NCBI GenBank assembly: GCA_002299895.1
Contig: DBOC01000008.1
Span: 113,569 to 177,568, forward strand
Direction: 5' to 3'
Source of the DNA: Sphingomonadales bacterium UBA656
GTDB taxonomy: Bacteria; Pseudomonadota; Alphaproteobacteria; Sphingomonadales; Sphingomonadaceae
Length of the DNA stretch: 64,000 nucleotides
Shown: positions 25,684-35,159 of the stretch, piece by piece
Layout of the letters: each line of letters begins with the position of its first letter
Numbering within the stretch: position 1 is the stretch's first letter
Position numbers and translations under genes: made by a program
Notes under the pieces: model-generated
What the model was told of the DNA's origin: nothing
What the model saw: only the letters and a program-made list of their open reading frames with translations
Database searches by the model: none

Positions 25684-27819
25684 ATGAAAAACACAGCGCT
25701 TCTGACGATATCCGCAAGCCTATCCGCATTATCGCTGGCCTGGGCGACGCCCGCTTATGCGCAGCAGAGCAATGCGGCGTCGACCGAAGGCAATAGGGTA
25801 TCTGACGATTTTCACGGCACTGACGATATCGTTGTCACCGCACCTTATGTCGAACGGCTCGACATTCTATCGGGCACGTCGGCAATTTCGGGCGAAGTGC
25901 TCGCTGACAAAACGCGCGCGCAATTGGGCGATATCCTCACCAGCCTGCCCGGCGTTTCGGCGACGAGCTTCTCGCCGGGTGCATCGCGGCCCGTGCTGCG
26001 TGGATATCAAGGGAACCGCGTCGCCGTCCTGACCGACGGCATTGGCAATATCGACGCCTCCAACACGTCGGCCGATCATGCGGTGACCATCGATACGTTG
26101 ACGGTTGAACGCATTGAAGTGCTGCGCGGGCCAGCGGTCTTGTTATTCGGCGGCCAAGCCGTGGGCGGCGCGGTTAATGCGCTCGACAAAAGGATACCGC
26201 GCTCCATCCCAGACGAAGACATCCACATTGACGCATTGGCGGGATATGGCAGCGCCGCACGCGACTGGTCTGGTGGCGCGTCGATTGATATGCCGCTCAC
26301 CGAGCGGGTCATCGTCCATCTCGACGGCAGCTACCGGAACAGTGATGATATGCGTTCCGGCGGCTATGTCCTATCCCCCAATTTGCGCGCTGAGGTACTG
26401 GACTTTGCGGCCGAGGAAGCAAGCGAAGGTCATCTCGAAGAAGCATCCGAAGCACGTGAACTGGCGGACCAGCGTGGCCAGATTCCCAACAGCGCGGTGA
26501 AAAGCTGGACCGCCGGTGGTGGCATTGCGTTTATCGATGAGGTCGGCAATCTTGGCGTGTCGTACAGTATTTACGACACAAATTATGGCATCCCCGCTCG
26601 CCCCGGCGCATCCCATGCACATGAGGGCGAAGAGCCTACAGAAGGTGAAGTGCCCGTTACCATCGGCTTGCGGCAATATCGTTTTGACCTGCGCGGTGAA
26701 GTCAATTTGGGCGAGGGCTTATTCGAAAAACTGCGTCTGCGCGCGGGTTACGCCGATTATACCCATACCGAATTTGAAGGCGACGAAGTCGGCACCGTCT
26801 TTAACAGCCAAGGTATCGAGGCGCGGGCCGAATTTGTGCAGAATGACCTGGGCGGCTGGCGCGGGGCCAGCGGCGTCCAATATCAGTCCCGCGATTTGGA
26901 AGCCATTGGGGCAGAAGCCTTCATCCCGCCCAACACCACACGGCAATTAGGTCTATTCACCTTGCAGGAATATACCAATGGCAATCTGGACGCCGAAATC
27001 GCGATACGGTTTGACACAGCAAAGCTGCGCGCCGACGCTTTGGGACTTTCGCGCACGTTCAACAATGTCTCGGCCGCATTTGGCCTTGGCTACCATATTG
27101 GCGATCTGAAAATCGGTGCAAATATTTCGCGGACAGGCCGTGCGCCAGCGGTGGAGGAGTTATTCTCCAACGGTCCGCATATCGCGACCCAAGCCTATGA
27201 AATGGGCGATCCTGATCTGAAAAGCGAGCGTGCTTGGAATGGCGAACTCTACGCACGATACGAAACGCCGGCCACCGCATTCAGCGCAACGCTGTATACC
27301 AACCGGTTCGACAATTTCATTTATGAGGCGGAAACGGGCGACATCGAAGACGATTTGCCCGTGTTCCAATATTTCCAAAATGACGCCAAGGTCTGGGGGA
27401 TTGAGTTTCAGGCGTCCCAGCGCCTCGCGAGCTTTGGCAGCTCGGACCTGTCGGTCGATGGTGTTGCGGATTATACACGCGCCAAAATCTCGTCCGGTGG
27501 CGGCGATGTCCCGCGCATCCCACCCTTGCGTTTACTGGGCGGCGTTGAGTTGGCCCATGCAAATTTTGACCTGCGCGGTGAAGTCGAATTTAACGATGAC
27601 CAAACCAAGACCGCGGCATTTGAGACGCCAACCAATGGCTTCACTTTGGTCAACGCTTCGGCGACCTGGCGGCCGTTCGGGCGCATTCGAAATATTGCAT
27701 TGATAGCTTCGGCGAACAATATCTTCGACGTCACTGCTCGGCGCGCTGCGGCCTTTACCAAGGATTTTGTGCCTTTAGCTGGTCGTGATTTCCGGGTGAC
27801 AGCGCGCGTCAGTTTTTGA
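25684..27819 (+). CDS. TonB-dependent receptor, ZnuD-like (probable zinc uptake)
   Basis: Outer-membrane gated channel of 711 residues. A signal peptide ends near PAYAQQ. The plug contains VVTAPYVERLDILSG, ASRPVLRGYQGNRVAVLTDG, SADHAVTIDTL and VEIEVLRGPA-type VERIEVLRGPAVLLFGGQ followed by GGAVNALDKRIP. This run of motifs is the ZnuD pattern. The barrel ends in the expected aromatic RVSF. A loop with SHAHEGEEPTEG could bind metal. The ATG at 25684 begins a normal signal sequence (MKNTALLTISASLSAL); an upstream in-frame start at 25573 would add 37 residues that do not look like a signal peptide and would cover the Zur-like site. Metal specificity is inferred. Confidence 0.85.
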   Translation: MKNTALLTISASLSALSLAWATPAYAQQSNAASTEGNRVSDDFHGTDDIVVTAPYVERLDILSGTSAISGEVLADKTRAQLGDILTSLPGVSATSFSPGASRPVLRGYQGNRVAVLTDGIGNIDASNTSADHAVTIDTLTVERIEVLRGPAVLLFGGQAVGGAVNALDKRIPRSIPDEDIHIDALAGYGSAARDWSGGASIDMPLTERVIVHLDGSYRNSDDMRSGGYVLSPNLRAEVLDFAAEEASEGHLEEASEARELADQRGQIPNSAVKSWTAGGGIAFIDEVGNLGVSYSIYDTNYGIPARPGASHAHEGEEPTEGEVPVTIGLRQYRFDLRGEVNLGEGLFEKLRLRAGYADYTHTEFEGDEVGTVFNSQGIEARAEFVQNDLGGWRGASGVQYQSRDLEAIGAEAFIPPNTTRQLGLFTLQEYTNGNLDAEIAIRFDTAKLRADALGLSRTFNNVSAAFGLGYHIGDLKIGANISRTGRAPAVEELFSNGPHIATQAYEMGDPDLKSERAWNGELYARYETPATAFSATLYTNRFDNFIYEAETGDIEDDLPVFQYFQNDAKVWGIEFQASQRLASFGSSDLSVDGVADYTRAKISSGGGDVPRIPPLRLLGGVELAHANFDLRGEVEFNDDQTKTAAFETPTNGFTLVNASATWRPFGRIRNIALIASANNIFDVTARRAAAFTKDFVPLAGRDFRVTARVSF

Positions 27820-27842
27820 TTGGCGACGATTGCGCAAACGCG

Positions 27843-27860
27843 GTCAAGGTGTGCCTTGAC
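27843..27860 (+). other. hairpin after the TonB receptor gene
   Basis: GTCAAGG-TGTG-CCTTGAC is a perfect 7-bp stem with a 4-base loop, 24 bases after the stop codon. There is no U-run, so it is a possible 3'-end structure rather than a standard terminator. Confidence 0.35.
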
Positions 27861-27881
27861 TGGGGAAGCGTTATTCTTCTG

Positions 27882-27970
27882 CGTCACCCTGAACTCGTTT
27901 AAGGGTCCATTTATCCATTCTAGCTCTGGGCGTGCTGCACGATGGACCCTGAAACAAGTTCAGGGTGACG
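27882..27970. repeat. 89-bp bipartite palindromic repeat, copy 1
   Basis: Two 29-base arms, CGTCACCCTGAACTCGTTTA... at 27882-27910 and the inverted form at 27942-27970, separated by 31 unrelated bases. Each arm can fold alone (CCCTGAA/TTCAGGG around a 5-base loop). The left arm here carries a G-A mismatch. Lies in the gap between the receptor gene and tatC, which converge. Confidence 0.9.
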
Positions 27971-28023
27971 ACGTGGGGAGTTAAGGAGGAATGGCAAGGA
28001 TGACGATAATGCCATCAAGCCTA

Positions 28024-28788
28024 TTATGCGGCCTCTTCAGCAGCCTCTGCTTTGTTGCGACGTCGGCGCGTGAACCAGATCGCAATAAGGGCTAGCTCGT
28101 ATAATATGCACAAAGGGATCGCGAGCAGCAATTGCGACACAACATCCGGCGGAGTGAGCACGGCAGCGATGGCAAAGGCACCGACAATCGCATAGCGCCG
28201 CGCGCTCTTCAGCTGCTCCAACGTCACAATGCCTGCGCGTTCCAGCAACATGAGCAAGACGGGGAGCAGAAACGATATGCCGAAGCCAAAAATGAACTTC
28301 ATGACAAAATTCAGATAATTGTCGACACCCGGCAGCGCCTGTTGCTCAACACCACCCACTGAACCGCCAAAACCCAGCAAATACTCCAATGCCACAGGTA
28401 TCGCCATATAATAGGCCATGGACGCGCCAATGATGAATAAGACGGGTGTTGCGAGCAAGAATGGCAGAAATGCACGCTTTTCCTTGCTGTAGAGCCCCGG
28501 CGCCACGAAACGCCATAATTGCGTCGCAAATACTGGGAAGGAGAAGAAAGAGGCGGCAAAAAAAGCGACCTTAATCTCGACAAAAAATGCCTCAAATATC
28601 GCGGTGTAAATCAGTTTCGTTTGGCCCGACGCCAGCAAGGGCTGCACCAGAAAGCCAAAGATCGGCCGTGCGAAATACAGGCTGATGCCAAAGGCGATGG
28701 CGAGCGCCAAAAAGCTCCAGAGCAGGCGGCTGCGCAGCTCAATCAAATGATCGAGCAAGGGCATTTTGCTGTCGTCGATATCGCTCAT
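28024..28788 (-). CDS. tatC: Sec-independent protein translocase TatC
   Basis: Six-helix inner-membrane receptor for twin-arginine signal peptides. The 254-residue protein has the N-terminal MPLLDHLIELRSRLLWS motif with the conserved Glu and Arg, and FMKFIFGFGISFLLPVLLM in the middle, then DVVSQLLLAIPLCILYE near the end. The C-terminus is basic then Ala/Glu-rich. Starts inside the tatB stop by 4 bases. Confidence 0.97.
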   Translation of the reverse strand: MSDIDDSKMPLLDHLIELRSRLLWSFLALAIAFGISLYFARPIFGFLVQPLLASGQTKLIYTAIFEAFFVEIKVAFFAASFFSFPVFATQLWRFVAPGLYSKEKRAFLPFLLATPVLFIIGASMAYYMAIPVALEYLLGFGGSVGGVEQQALPGVDNYLNFVMKFIFGFGISFLLPVLLMLLERAGIVTLEQLKSARRYAIVGAFAIAAVLTPPDVVSQLLLAIPLCILYELALIAIWFTRRRRNKAEAAEEAA

Positions 28789-29117
28789 GGCTTAGGCGCC
28801 GTTTCACTGGGCGGCGTGTCGGCAGGCGTTTCTGCACCATCTATTGTAGGATCATCACCGACCACATCGGCGCGGGGATCGGCCGGATGCGCCGCCATAA
28901 TGCGCTCATTTTCCGCCTTCCACTTTTTCTCCAACTCTTCGAGTTCGGACTGACGCACCATTTCGTCAAAGCCCGACCGGAAATGCGCCGCGACACCGCG
29001 CGCCTTGCCCACCCATTTGCCGACAAAGCGCAATGCCTTTGGCAAATCTTTTGGCCCAATGACCAGAAGCGCCACAAGGACAACAAGCAACAGTTCGGAA
29101 GACGCGATGTCAAACAC
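28785..29117 (-). CDS. tatB: Sec-independent protein translocase TatB
   Basis: The 110-residue protein has the single N-terminal helix of the TatA/B family, MFDIASSELLLVVLVALLVI, with the Glu at position 8 typical of TatB, then GPKDLPKALRFVGKWVGKA and a long charged amphipathic helix. The acidic/Pro-rich tail ends SETAPKP. Between tatA and tatC in the standard order. Confidence 0.95.
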   Translation of the reverse strand: MFDIASSELLLVVLVALLVIGPKDLPKALRFVGKWVGKARGVAAHFRSGFDEMVRQSELEELEKKWKAENERIMAAHPADPRADVVGDDPTIDGAETPADTPPSETAPKP

Positions 29118-29164
29118 GTCAGGCCCCCGACATCGAGGGCAAGTGATGTCGCACAGGCAATGAC

Positions 29165-29386
29165 TTAGCCTTGGGTCTTGTCAGTCTGCTTTTCAGCATC
29201 AACGACTGTGTTCGCGCCGATTTGCGGCGGAGCCTTAGGAGCCTCGTCGTCTTCGCTCATGCCCTTTTTAAAGCTTTTAATGCCTTTGGCGACATCGCCC
29301 ATCATATCAGAAAAACGCCCCTTGCCGAACAAGAGCAACACCAAAATGCCAACAATCAACCAGTGCCAGATGCTAAAACCACCCAT
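29165..29386 (-). CDS. tatA: Sec-independent protein translocase TatA
   Basis: Pore-forming Tat subunit of 73 residues: the membrane helix GGFSIWHWLIVGILVLLLFG, the hinge GKGRFSDMMGDVAKGIKSFK amphipathic helix, and an acidic tail (MSEDDEAPKAPPQ). First gene of tatABC here, 64 bp after scpB. The gap holds a short GGGG-CGCA-CCCC inverted repeat at 29401-29412. Confidence 0.95.
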   Translation of the reverse strand: MGGFSIWHWLIVGILVLLLFGKGRFSDMMGDVAKGIKSFKKGMSEDDEAPKAPPQIGANTVVDAEKQTDKTQG

Positions 29387-29450
29387 TTCAAACTCCTAAC
29401 GGGGCGCACCCCGAATGTTGCGACCCCGATGTCGCATGACCTTCACCTAT

Positions 29451-30056
29451 TTAGGCGTTCTTTTCCTCAATTGCCAGTTCGGCGTCACTTTCTTCTCCGG
29501 CAAACAGCATTTCCCCCATCGCACTATCAATAGGGTCTAGCAAGCCAGCCGCTTTCAAGTCCGCAATTCCCGGCAGATCCTTGCGGCTAGTCAGTCCGAA
29601 ATGCGTCAAGAAACCGGGTGTTGTAGCGTAGAGTAAGGGCCGACCCGGCACTTCACGGCGGCCGGCCGGGCGGACCCATCCTGCCTCCATCAACACATCC
29701 AGCGTGCCTTTTGAAATCTGCACACCGCGAATGGCCTCAATCTCCGCGCGACTTACCGGTTCATGATAAGCAATGATCGCCAACGTCTCGACCGCAGCGC
29801 GGCTGAGTTTTCGGCTTTCCTCGCGTTCGCGACGCAACAAATGCGCAAGATCAGCGGCGGTTTGGAAATGCCAGGTCTTACCGCGCTGGACGAGTTCAAT
29901 GCCCCGCCCTTCATAATGTTCGGCTAGCTGCGTCAGCGCTTCCACGACATCGACGCTGTCACCAACATAGCCGCGAATTTGTTCGACGGTCATTGGCTGG
30001 TCGCTAGCGAATAAGGTCGCCTCTACCGCGCGCAGATCAGGGTCAGTTTCGATCAT
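29451..30056 (-). CDS. scpB: segregation and condensation protein B
   Basis: Winged-helix regulator of the SMC-ScpAB condensin complex. The 201-residue protein has VEATLFASDQPMTVEQIRGY at the start and the conserved core AAVETLAIIAYHEPVSRAEI, then RGVQISKGTLDVLMEAGWV and GRPLLYATTPGFLTHFGL. Its ATG overlaps the scpA stop by 4 bases. Confidence 0.96.
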   Translation of the reverse strand: MIETDPDLRAVEATLFASDQPMTVEQIRGYVGDSVDVVEALTQLAEHYEGRGIELVQRGKTWHFQTAADLAHLLRREREESRKLSRAAVETLAIIAYHEPVSRAEIEAIRGVQISKGTLDVLMEAGWVRPAGRREVPGRPLLYATTPGFLTHFGLTSRKDLPGIADLKAAGLLDPIDSAMGEMLFAGEESDAELAIEEKNA

Positions 30057-30847
30057 CTTGCCTTTTTCCTCACCATCAATGGCGCAAAGGTTGCGTCTTG
30101 CTGCAGATCGGCAATCCCACGTTTGGCAAGTTCCAAGGCCGCGACAAAGCTGGAGGCCAAGGCCGATTTCCGCAAGGCGGGGTCCGCCATTGGTGGCAAA
30201 AACGCATGTATTGCGGTCCAGTCAATCGCGCGGCCAATCATCGCCGACACGCGTTCCAGCGCTTCTTCCAATGTCATGACTTGGCGCTTTTTAACGATGT
30301 GCATAGCGGGCGCAGTGCGCGCGTTGATTTGGCCATAAGCGGTAATCAGCTCAAAATAATCGCATGCCCACGCCCGCGCTTTGACCACGCGCAACCCTTC
30401 AGGTGTGCCGCGCAAGAAAACGTCGCGACCAATCCGGTCGCGCGCCATCAACCGCGCGCCGCTTTCACGCATTGCGTTCAGCCGCTCGAGCCGCATTTGC
30501 AGGCGCAAGGCAAGCTCCTCCGGCGATGGATCAATCGTCGGGTCCTTGGGCAGCAACAAGGCCGATTTAAGATAGGCCAACCACGCCGCCATCACCAGAT
30601 AATCGGCGGCAAGCTCAAGCTTCAGCGCGCGCGCCTCATCAATAAACACCAGATATTGTTCGACCAAAGCAAGGATCGACAATTGACGCAAATCGACCTT
30701 TTGATTGCGGGCAAGCGCCAGCAACAAATCCAGCGGCCCTTCCCAGCCGTCAATATCGATGGTCAGAACATCGGGGCCAAATTCGGCCTTGACAGCGCTC
30801 TCGTCGTAGAGGGCCTCCTCTGCGTCAAAGAGCATAGGCTCGGTCAT
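30053..30847 (-). CDS. scpA: segregation and condensation protein A
   Basis: Kleisin that links SMC heads. The 264-residue protein has the N-terminal WEGPLDLLLALARNQKVDL motif, DYLVMAAWLAYLKSALLLP, and a C-terminal winged-helix segment (SSFVAALELAKRGIADLQQD). It starts 4 bases inside nagZ and overlaps scpB by 4 bases, so nagZ-scpA-scpB form one tight unit. Confidence 0.96.
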   Translation of the reverse strand: MTEPMLFDAEEALYDESAVKAEFGPDVLTIDIDGWEGPLDLLLALARNQKVDLRQLSILALVEQYLVFIDEARALKLELAADYLVMAAWLAYLKSALLLPKDPTIDPSPEELALRLQMRLERLNAMRESGARLMARDRIGRDVFLRGTPEGLRVVKARAWACDYFELITAYGQINARTAPAMHIVKKRQVMTLEEALERVSAMIGRAIDWTAIHAFLPPMADPALRKSALASSFVAALELAKRGIADLQQDATFAPLMVRKKAR

Positions 30848-31893
30848 GCCGCGCCGGTGGCCCCACCTGTGAGCTTCGCTTGCGTGTCGGCCAGCGCTAG
30901 CAACTGGTCACGTTTATCGAGCAGATACGACAACCGGTCGGCATCAAATGGCACAGGCGGCAGCGCCATTGCGCGATCAAGACGCGCCCGGGCAGCGGAC
31001 GTAATTTCGGGCAGATTATTCGCAATCGCGAGCATTTCGTCCAAACGCCCCCAGCAATTGAGCGCAAGGTCACAACCCGCGTGTATACAGGCCAAAGCCC
31101 GGCTCGCCACATCGCCTTGCAACGCGTTCATGTCGAGATCATCGCTCATCAACAGACCGTCGAAACCGACCTGCGCCCGAATAATCCTATCAATCACAAA
31201 GCGCGACATGGTTGCCGTATGCACATTGTCCCAAACATCGTAGACAACATGGCCTGTCATGCCCATCGCAGCATTGTTAAGCGCGCGGAAGGGCGCCAGA
31301 TCTTGTTCTAACTCGGCTGCACTTGCGGTCACATGGGGTAAGTCGTGATGGGTGTCGACCGTCGCGCGCCCCTGCCCCGGCATATGTTTGACGACACCGA
31401 TGACGCCCCCCAAGGCAAGACCATCAAGAATAGCACGGCCCAACGCAGCCACGCGCATCGGGTCGCTGCCCAAAGCGCGATCGCCAATGGCGGAATGCGT
31501 ATCGGGCACGCGGACATCAAGTACGGGCAAGCAATCGACATTGATACCGACTTCAGTCAGTGAGAGCGCAATAGCCTCCGCATTGCAGCGCGCCGCCTCA
31601 ATCGCGGTGATAGGGGCAATGTCATATAGCGCGTCAAACGCACCGCCAGCGGGAAAATCAGGCCAGACCGGCGGACGCATCCGCGCGACACGGCCGCCCT
31701 CTTGATCAATCAGGATGGGCACATTGTCGCGGCCGTGCAGCGTCCGCAGACTGTCGGTCAGCGCACGCACCTGCGCGCGATCTTCGATATTGCGCTTGAA
31801 CAGGATATAGCCTGCTGGCTCGACATCGCGAAACAGGCGTTTTTCGTCATGTGTCAGGGTCAGGCCCGATAGGCCAAAAATTACCGGCTTCAT
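30844..31893 (-). CDS. nagZ: beta-N-acetylhexosaminidase (GH3)
   Basis: Cytoplasmic enzyme that removes GlcNAc from anhydromuropeptides during cell-wall recycling. Motifs are LIDQEGGRVARMRPP, the GH3 catalytic loop VVKHMPGQGRATVDTHHDLP with the His-Asp pair, and the nucleophile region LLMSDDLDMNAL. The ATG at 31893 gives MKPVIFGLSG, a normal GH3 start; an in-frame TTG at 31929 is less likely. The product is 349 residues. Fusion of wall recycling with scpAB in one transcript is common in this group. Confidence 0.95.
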   Translation of the reverse strand: MKPVIFGLSGLTLTHDEKRLFRDVEPAGYILFKRNIEDRAQVRALTDSLRTLHGRDNVPILIDQEGGRVARMRPPVWPDFPAGGAFDALYDIAPITAIEAARCNAEAIALSLTEVGINVDCLPVLDVRVPDTHSAIGDRALGSDPMRVAALGRAILDGLALGGVIGVVKHMPGQGRATVDTHHDLPHVTASAAELEQDLAPFRALNNAAMGMTGHVVYDVWDNVHTATMSRFVIDRIIRAQVGFDGLLMSDDLDMNALQGDVASRALACIHAGCDLALNCWGRLDEMLAIANNLPEITSAARARLDRAMALPPVPFDADRLSYLLDKRDQLLALADTQAKLTGGATGAA

Positions 31894-31968
31894 GCGAAGA
31901 ACGCTAAGCCCGCCGCCGGCCCAAGGCAAGCATGGAACGGCGAGAAGTGGCGCTTAAGCTGTGTATAA

Positions 31969-32475
31969 TTACCGGATAGCGCCCAAGAAATCGAGCTTAC
32001 CCACGGGCACGCCCTTCATCCGTAACAGGGCATAGGCCATGCTAAGATGGAAAAAGAAATTAGGGATGGCAAAGCCGTGTACATAAACACTGCCAGTGAA
32101 CGGAATGTCGCCGCTGGGGGTGGTCAGCACGACCTTTGCATCTTCGCGGGCTTCAAAACCTTCCGGCGAAGCGGCTTCCAGAAAGGATATCGCCTTGGTC
32201 ACACGGGCTTGCACATCGTCATAGCTGGCTTCATCGTCGGCCCAAGGCTGATTTTCCACCTGCCCAACGCGGACCGCGACAAACTTGGCTGTGTCGGTCG
32301 TCATTTGCACCTGTTTCGTCAGCGACGCCATGTCTTCAATCAGCCGCGCATCCAGCAATTCAGTCAAATCCATGCCCTGTTCAGCGGCATAAGCCTTACC
32401 CTTTTCGAGCATGTTCGACAGGTTTTTCAAACCGCGGATGAAGCTAGGAATGGAGACATCGTATAAAGCAGGCAT
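31969..32475 (-). CDS. DUF1993 family protein
   Basis: A 168-residue soluble protein beginning MPALYDVSIPSFIRGLKNLS, with AKFVAVRVGQVENQPWADDE and the C-terminal VHGFAIPNFFFHLSMAYALL. These are the conserved segments of DUF1993, a four-helix DinB-like family with no assigned reaction. It stands alone: 75 bp before nagZ and 255 bp after the SPOR gene, with a palindromic repeat copy upstream. Confidence 0.85.
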   Translation of the reverse strand: MPALYDVSIPSFIRGLKNLSNMLEKGKAYAAEQGMDLTELLDARLIEDMASLTKQVQMTTDTAKFVAVRVGQVENQPWADDEASYDDVQARVTKAISFLEAASPEGFEAREDAKVVLTTPSGDIPFTGSVYVHGFAIPNFFFHLSMAYALLRMKGVPVGKLDFLGAIR

Positions 32476-32613
32476 ATAGTTTTCCTCGGGACGTTGGGCG
32501 CTGCTTAAGTTGCAATGCGCAGCCCATCAACATGAAAAAGGGGACTGCAGTGTGCAGGTCGTCCAACCGCTTCCCGTCACCCCACTTCTTCCCGTCATCC
32601 TAACGCCTTACAT

Positions 32614-32702
32614 CGTCACCCTGAACTTGTTTCAGGGTCCATTTCGCCGCGCATGCACTGGGTTTTCTGCACAATGGATGCTGAAACAAGTTCAGCATTA
32701 CG
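32614..32702. repeat. 89-bp bipartite palindromic repeat, copy 2
   Basis: Left arm CGTCACCCTGAACTTGTTTC... (32614-32642) folds with a perfect CCCTGAA/TTCAGGG stem. The right arm (32674-32702) reads ATGGATGCTGAAACAAGTTC and folds as TGCTGAA/TTCAGCA, so both sides of its stem changed together relative to copy 1. Fills most of the 255-bp gap between the SPOR gene and the DUF1993 gene. Confidence 0.9.
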
Positions 32703-32730
32703 AGCGAGAATGTGCGTTCGCGCGAGAAAT

Positions 32731-33393
32731 CTACCGCAATATCAAACAATTCTCACCAGCGACCTTCAATTTTGCACAGAGTTGCTGGGCTTCGGTCGAA
32801 TTGGCCGTTACGGCTTGCAGGCGGAAAACAGTGCGCCCGCCCTCGACATTGGATTGGGTAATCTTACGGTTGATGCCCGCTAAAAAACCAAAGCGCTTGG
32901 TTAGACCGGTCCACGCCGCTTCGGCCTTGGCGGAATCGCCAAATGCGCCAAGCTGCACCAAAGCACCATTTGCAGCTACGGTATTGGTTACAATAACGGG
33001 CGCTGGTTGCGCCACCACAGCCTGAGGGGCTTCCATAGGTCCAGCGGACGGAGCCACCAGCACAGCCCCCGTTTTCTGCCCCTCGCTGGCGGCAAAAGCA
33101 GAATCGCCTTCGCCTTCGAAGGTTTTTCCACCTGCATCCAGAGGTTTTTCTTTGTAATTACCCTTGGGCGCGACGATCAGTTCGCCCGTCCCGTTTGCGC
33201 CGCTCTTCTGGCTGGGCTGAAGCCAATAAACGCCTCCGACAATTGCCAAGAGCAAAAATGAGCCTGCAACGGCCCATAAGGCGACACGCATGCGCGATCC
33301 GCTATCTTCAACGACATTACTACCATCAGCGGTCTCAAGCCACGGCAGACGATTATTGTCGTCGAAATTCAGTCCATCATTATTGCGGTCCAT
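32731..33393 (-). CDS. SPOR domain membrane protein
   Basis: A 220-residue bitopic protein: about 34 cytoplasmic residues (MDRNNDGLNFDDNNRLPWLE), one membrane helix at about residues 36-58, a periplasmic linker, and a C-terminal SPOR domain (ALVQLGAFGDSAKAEAAWTG to GENCLILR). SPOR domains bind septal peptidoglycan lacking stem peptides. It begins 19 bases after argS, the usual sphingomonad and alphaproteobacterial arrangement. Second SPOR protein of the window, structurally different from the TPR-SPOR one. Confidence 0.88.
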   Translation of the reverse strand: MDRNNDGLNFDDNNRLPWLETADGSNVVEDSGSRMRVALWAVAGSFLLLAIVGGVYWLQPSQKSGANGTGELIVAPKGNYKEKPLDAGGKTFEGEGDSAFAASEGQKTGAVLVAPSAGPMEAPQAVVAQPAPVIVTNTVAANGALVQLGAFGDSAKAEAAWTGLTKRFGFLAGINRKITQSNVEGGRTVFRLQAVTANSTEAQQLCAKLKVAGENCLILR

Positions 33394-33412
33394 TACGTCA
33401 CGTCCCCAATCA

Positions 33413-35134
33413 CTACATATTGTAGGCGGCTTCGACCCCCATCAGCCGCAATCCATTGCGCAGGACTTGCCCGATATTGTGCGCCATGAAAAGTCTTGCG
33501 CCCGTCAGTTCCGGATTTGGCGATAATATAAAACGCTTGTCAGGTTGGTCATTGCCCAAGTTCCAATAAGCGTGGAATGCAGCAGCCAAATCATTCAGAT
33601 AAAAAGCAATTCTATGTGGCTCACCTGATTTTGCGGCAGCCTCCACGATACGCGGGAAATTTGCAGCTTCGCGGATAAGGCCGATCTCCGCATCACCCAG
33701 CATCGCAATATGCGCGCCATCGGGGCCAAGCCCTTCGAGTTCCGCCTTGCGCATAGTCGATGATATCCGCGCATGGGCATATTGCACATAAAATACCGGA
33801 TTGTCCTTCGACGCTTCCACCACCTTGGCAAAGTCAAAATCCATTTGCGCATCGGCTTTGCGTGTCAGCATTGTGAAGCGAACGACGTCCTTGCCAACTT
33901 CTTCAATAACCTCGGCCAAGGTTACAAAACTGCCTGACCTTTTCGACATTTTGACGGGTTCGCCGCCGCGCAACAGGCGCACCATTTGCACCAGTTTAAC
34001 ATCGAAATCGACCTTACCACCAGTCAGCGCATTGACCGCCGCCTTGATCCGTTTGACCGTACCGGCATGGTCCGCACCCCAAATGTCGATCATCGCATCG
34101 ACGCCTTGGCTTTTCTGGAAATGATAAGCGAGATCTGCCCCGAAATAGGTCCAACTGCCATTGGATTTCTTAATGGGCCGGTCCTGATCATCGCCAAATT
34201 GCGTGGAGCGGAACAAGGGGAGCGTCACAGGCTCCCAATCTTCGATTTCCTTACCCTTAGGCTTTTCCAACTCACCATCATAGACAAGACCGCGCGCGCG
34301 CAGTTCCTTCTCCGCGACATCGGCTTTGCCCGCTTCATGCAGTTCCGCCTCGGACGAAAATAGGTCGTGGTGAATGCCCAATAAGGCCAAGTCCGCCTTA
34401 ATCATCTCCATCATTTCGGCAACGGCGGCCTTACGGAATATAGCCAGCCATTCGCTTTCAGGTGCGGCGACATATTGATCACCAAAACGCTTTGCCAGCT
34501 GCTGGCCAACGGGGATCAAATAATCGCCGGGATACAAGCCTTCGGCGATTTCGATCGTTTCGCCCAGTGCCTCACGATAGCGCAAATGCGCGGAGCGCGC
34601 GAGGACGTCGACTTGGCCGCCTGCGTCATTGATATAATATTCGCGGATCACCCGGTAACCGGCAAATTCTAGCAATTTCGCCAAAGCATCACCGACGACA
34701 GCGCCGCGGCAATGGCCCATATGCATGGGGCCAGTCGGGTTGGCGGAGACATATTCGACATTTACCGACTTGCCATCACCCAGATGCGAGCGGCCATAAT
34801 CATCGCCAGATACAGCGATTGCGCGTAATTCATCAAGCCATGCCGAAGCATCCAGCCGAAGGTTAAGGAACCCCGGACCAGCAATTTCAACCGCGACAAC
34901 AGCAGCGACCTTCGCCAGCTCAACCGACAACGCTTCTGCCAAGGTGCGCGGGTTGGTTCCGGCGGGTTTCGCCAGCACCATCGCCGCATTGGTGGAGATA
35001 TCACCATGGCTCGCATCGCGCGGCGGCTCGACCGTGACATTGCTGCGGTCTAAATCTGCCGGCAAGGTTCCGTGCGCCACAAGTGCGTCCAACGCATGAT
35101 CGACATGCGCTGCATATTGTTCAAAAAGGGTCAT
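33413..35134 (-). CDS. argS: arginyl-tRNA synthetase
   Basis: Class I synthetase of 573 residues. The N-terminal additional domain is followed by the HIGH-type motif in NPTGPMHMGHCRGAVVGD near residues 110-127. The KMSKS-type loop is EPVKMSKRSGSFVTL, and the C-terminal anticodon domain ends GLRLMGVEAAYNM. Full length with no sign of damage. Probably transcribed with the SPOR gene downstream. Confidence 0.98.
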   Translation of the reverse strand: MTLFEQYAAHVDHALDALVAHGTLPADLDRSNVTVEPPRDASHGDISTNAAMVLAKPAGTNPRTLAEALSVELAKVAAVVAVEIAGPGFLNLRLDASAWLDELRAIAVSGDDYGRSHLGDGKSVNVEYVSANPTGPMHMGHCRGAVVGDALAKLLEFAGYRVIREYYINDAGGQVDVLARSAHLRYREALGETIEIAEGLYPGDYLIPVGQQLAKRFGDQYVAAPESEWLAIFRKAAVAEMMEMIKADLALLGIHHDLFSSEAELHEAGKADVAEKELRARGLVYDGELEKPKGKEIEDWEPVTLPLFRSTQFGDDQDRPIKKSNGSWTYFGADLAYHFQKSQGVDAMIDIWGADHAGTVKRIKAAVNALTGGKVDFDVKLVQMVRLLRGGEPVKMSKRSGSFVTLAEVIEEVGKDVVRFTMLTRKADAQMDFDFAKVVEASKDNPVFYVQYAHARISSTMRKAELEGLGPDGAHIAMLGDAEIGLIREAANFPRIVEAAAKSGEPHRIAFYLNDLAAAFHAYWNLGNDQPDKRFILSPNPELTGARLFMAHNIGQVLRNGLRLMGVEAAYNM

Positions 35135-35159
35135 GCCTGTGCCTTGAAATTAACGCGGA

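Noticed and set aside
32476..32613. Possible small gene between the SPOR and DUF1993 genes
   Set aside because: The open frame there depends on the palindromic repeat and has no ribosome site or conserved sequence.
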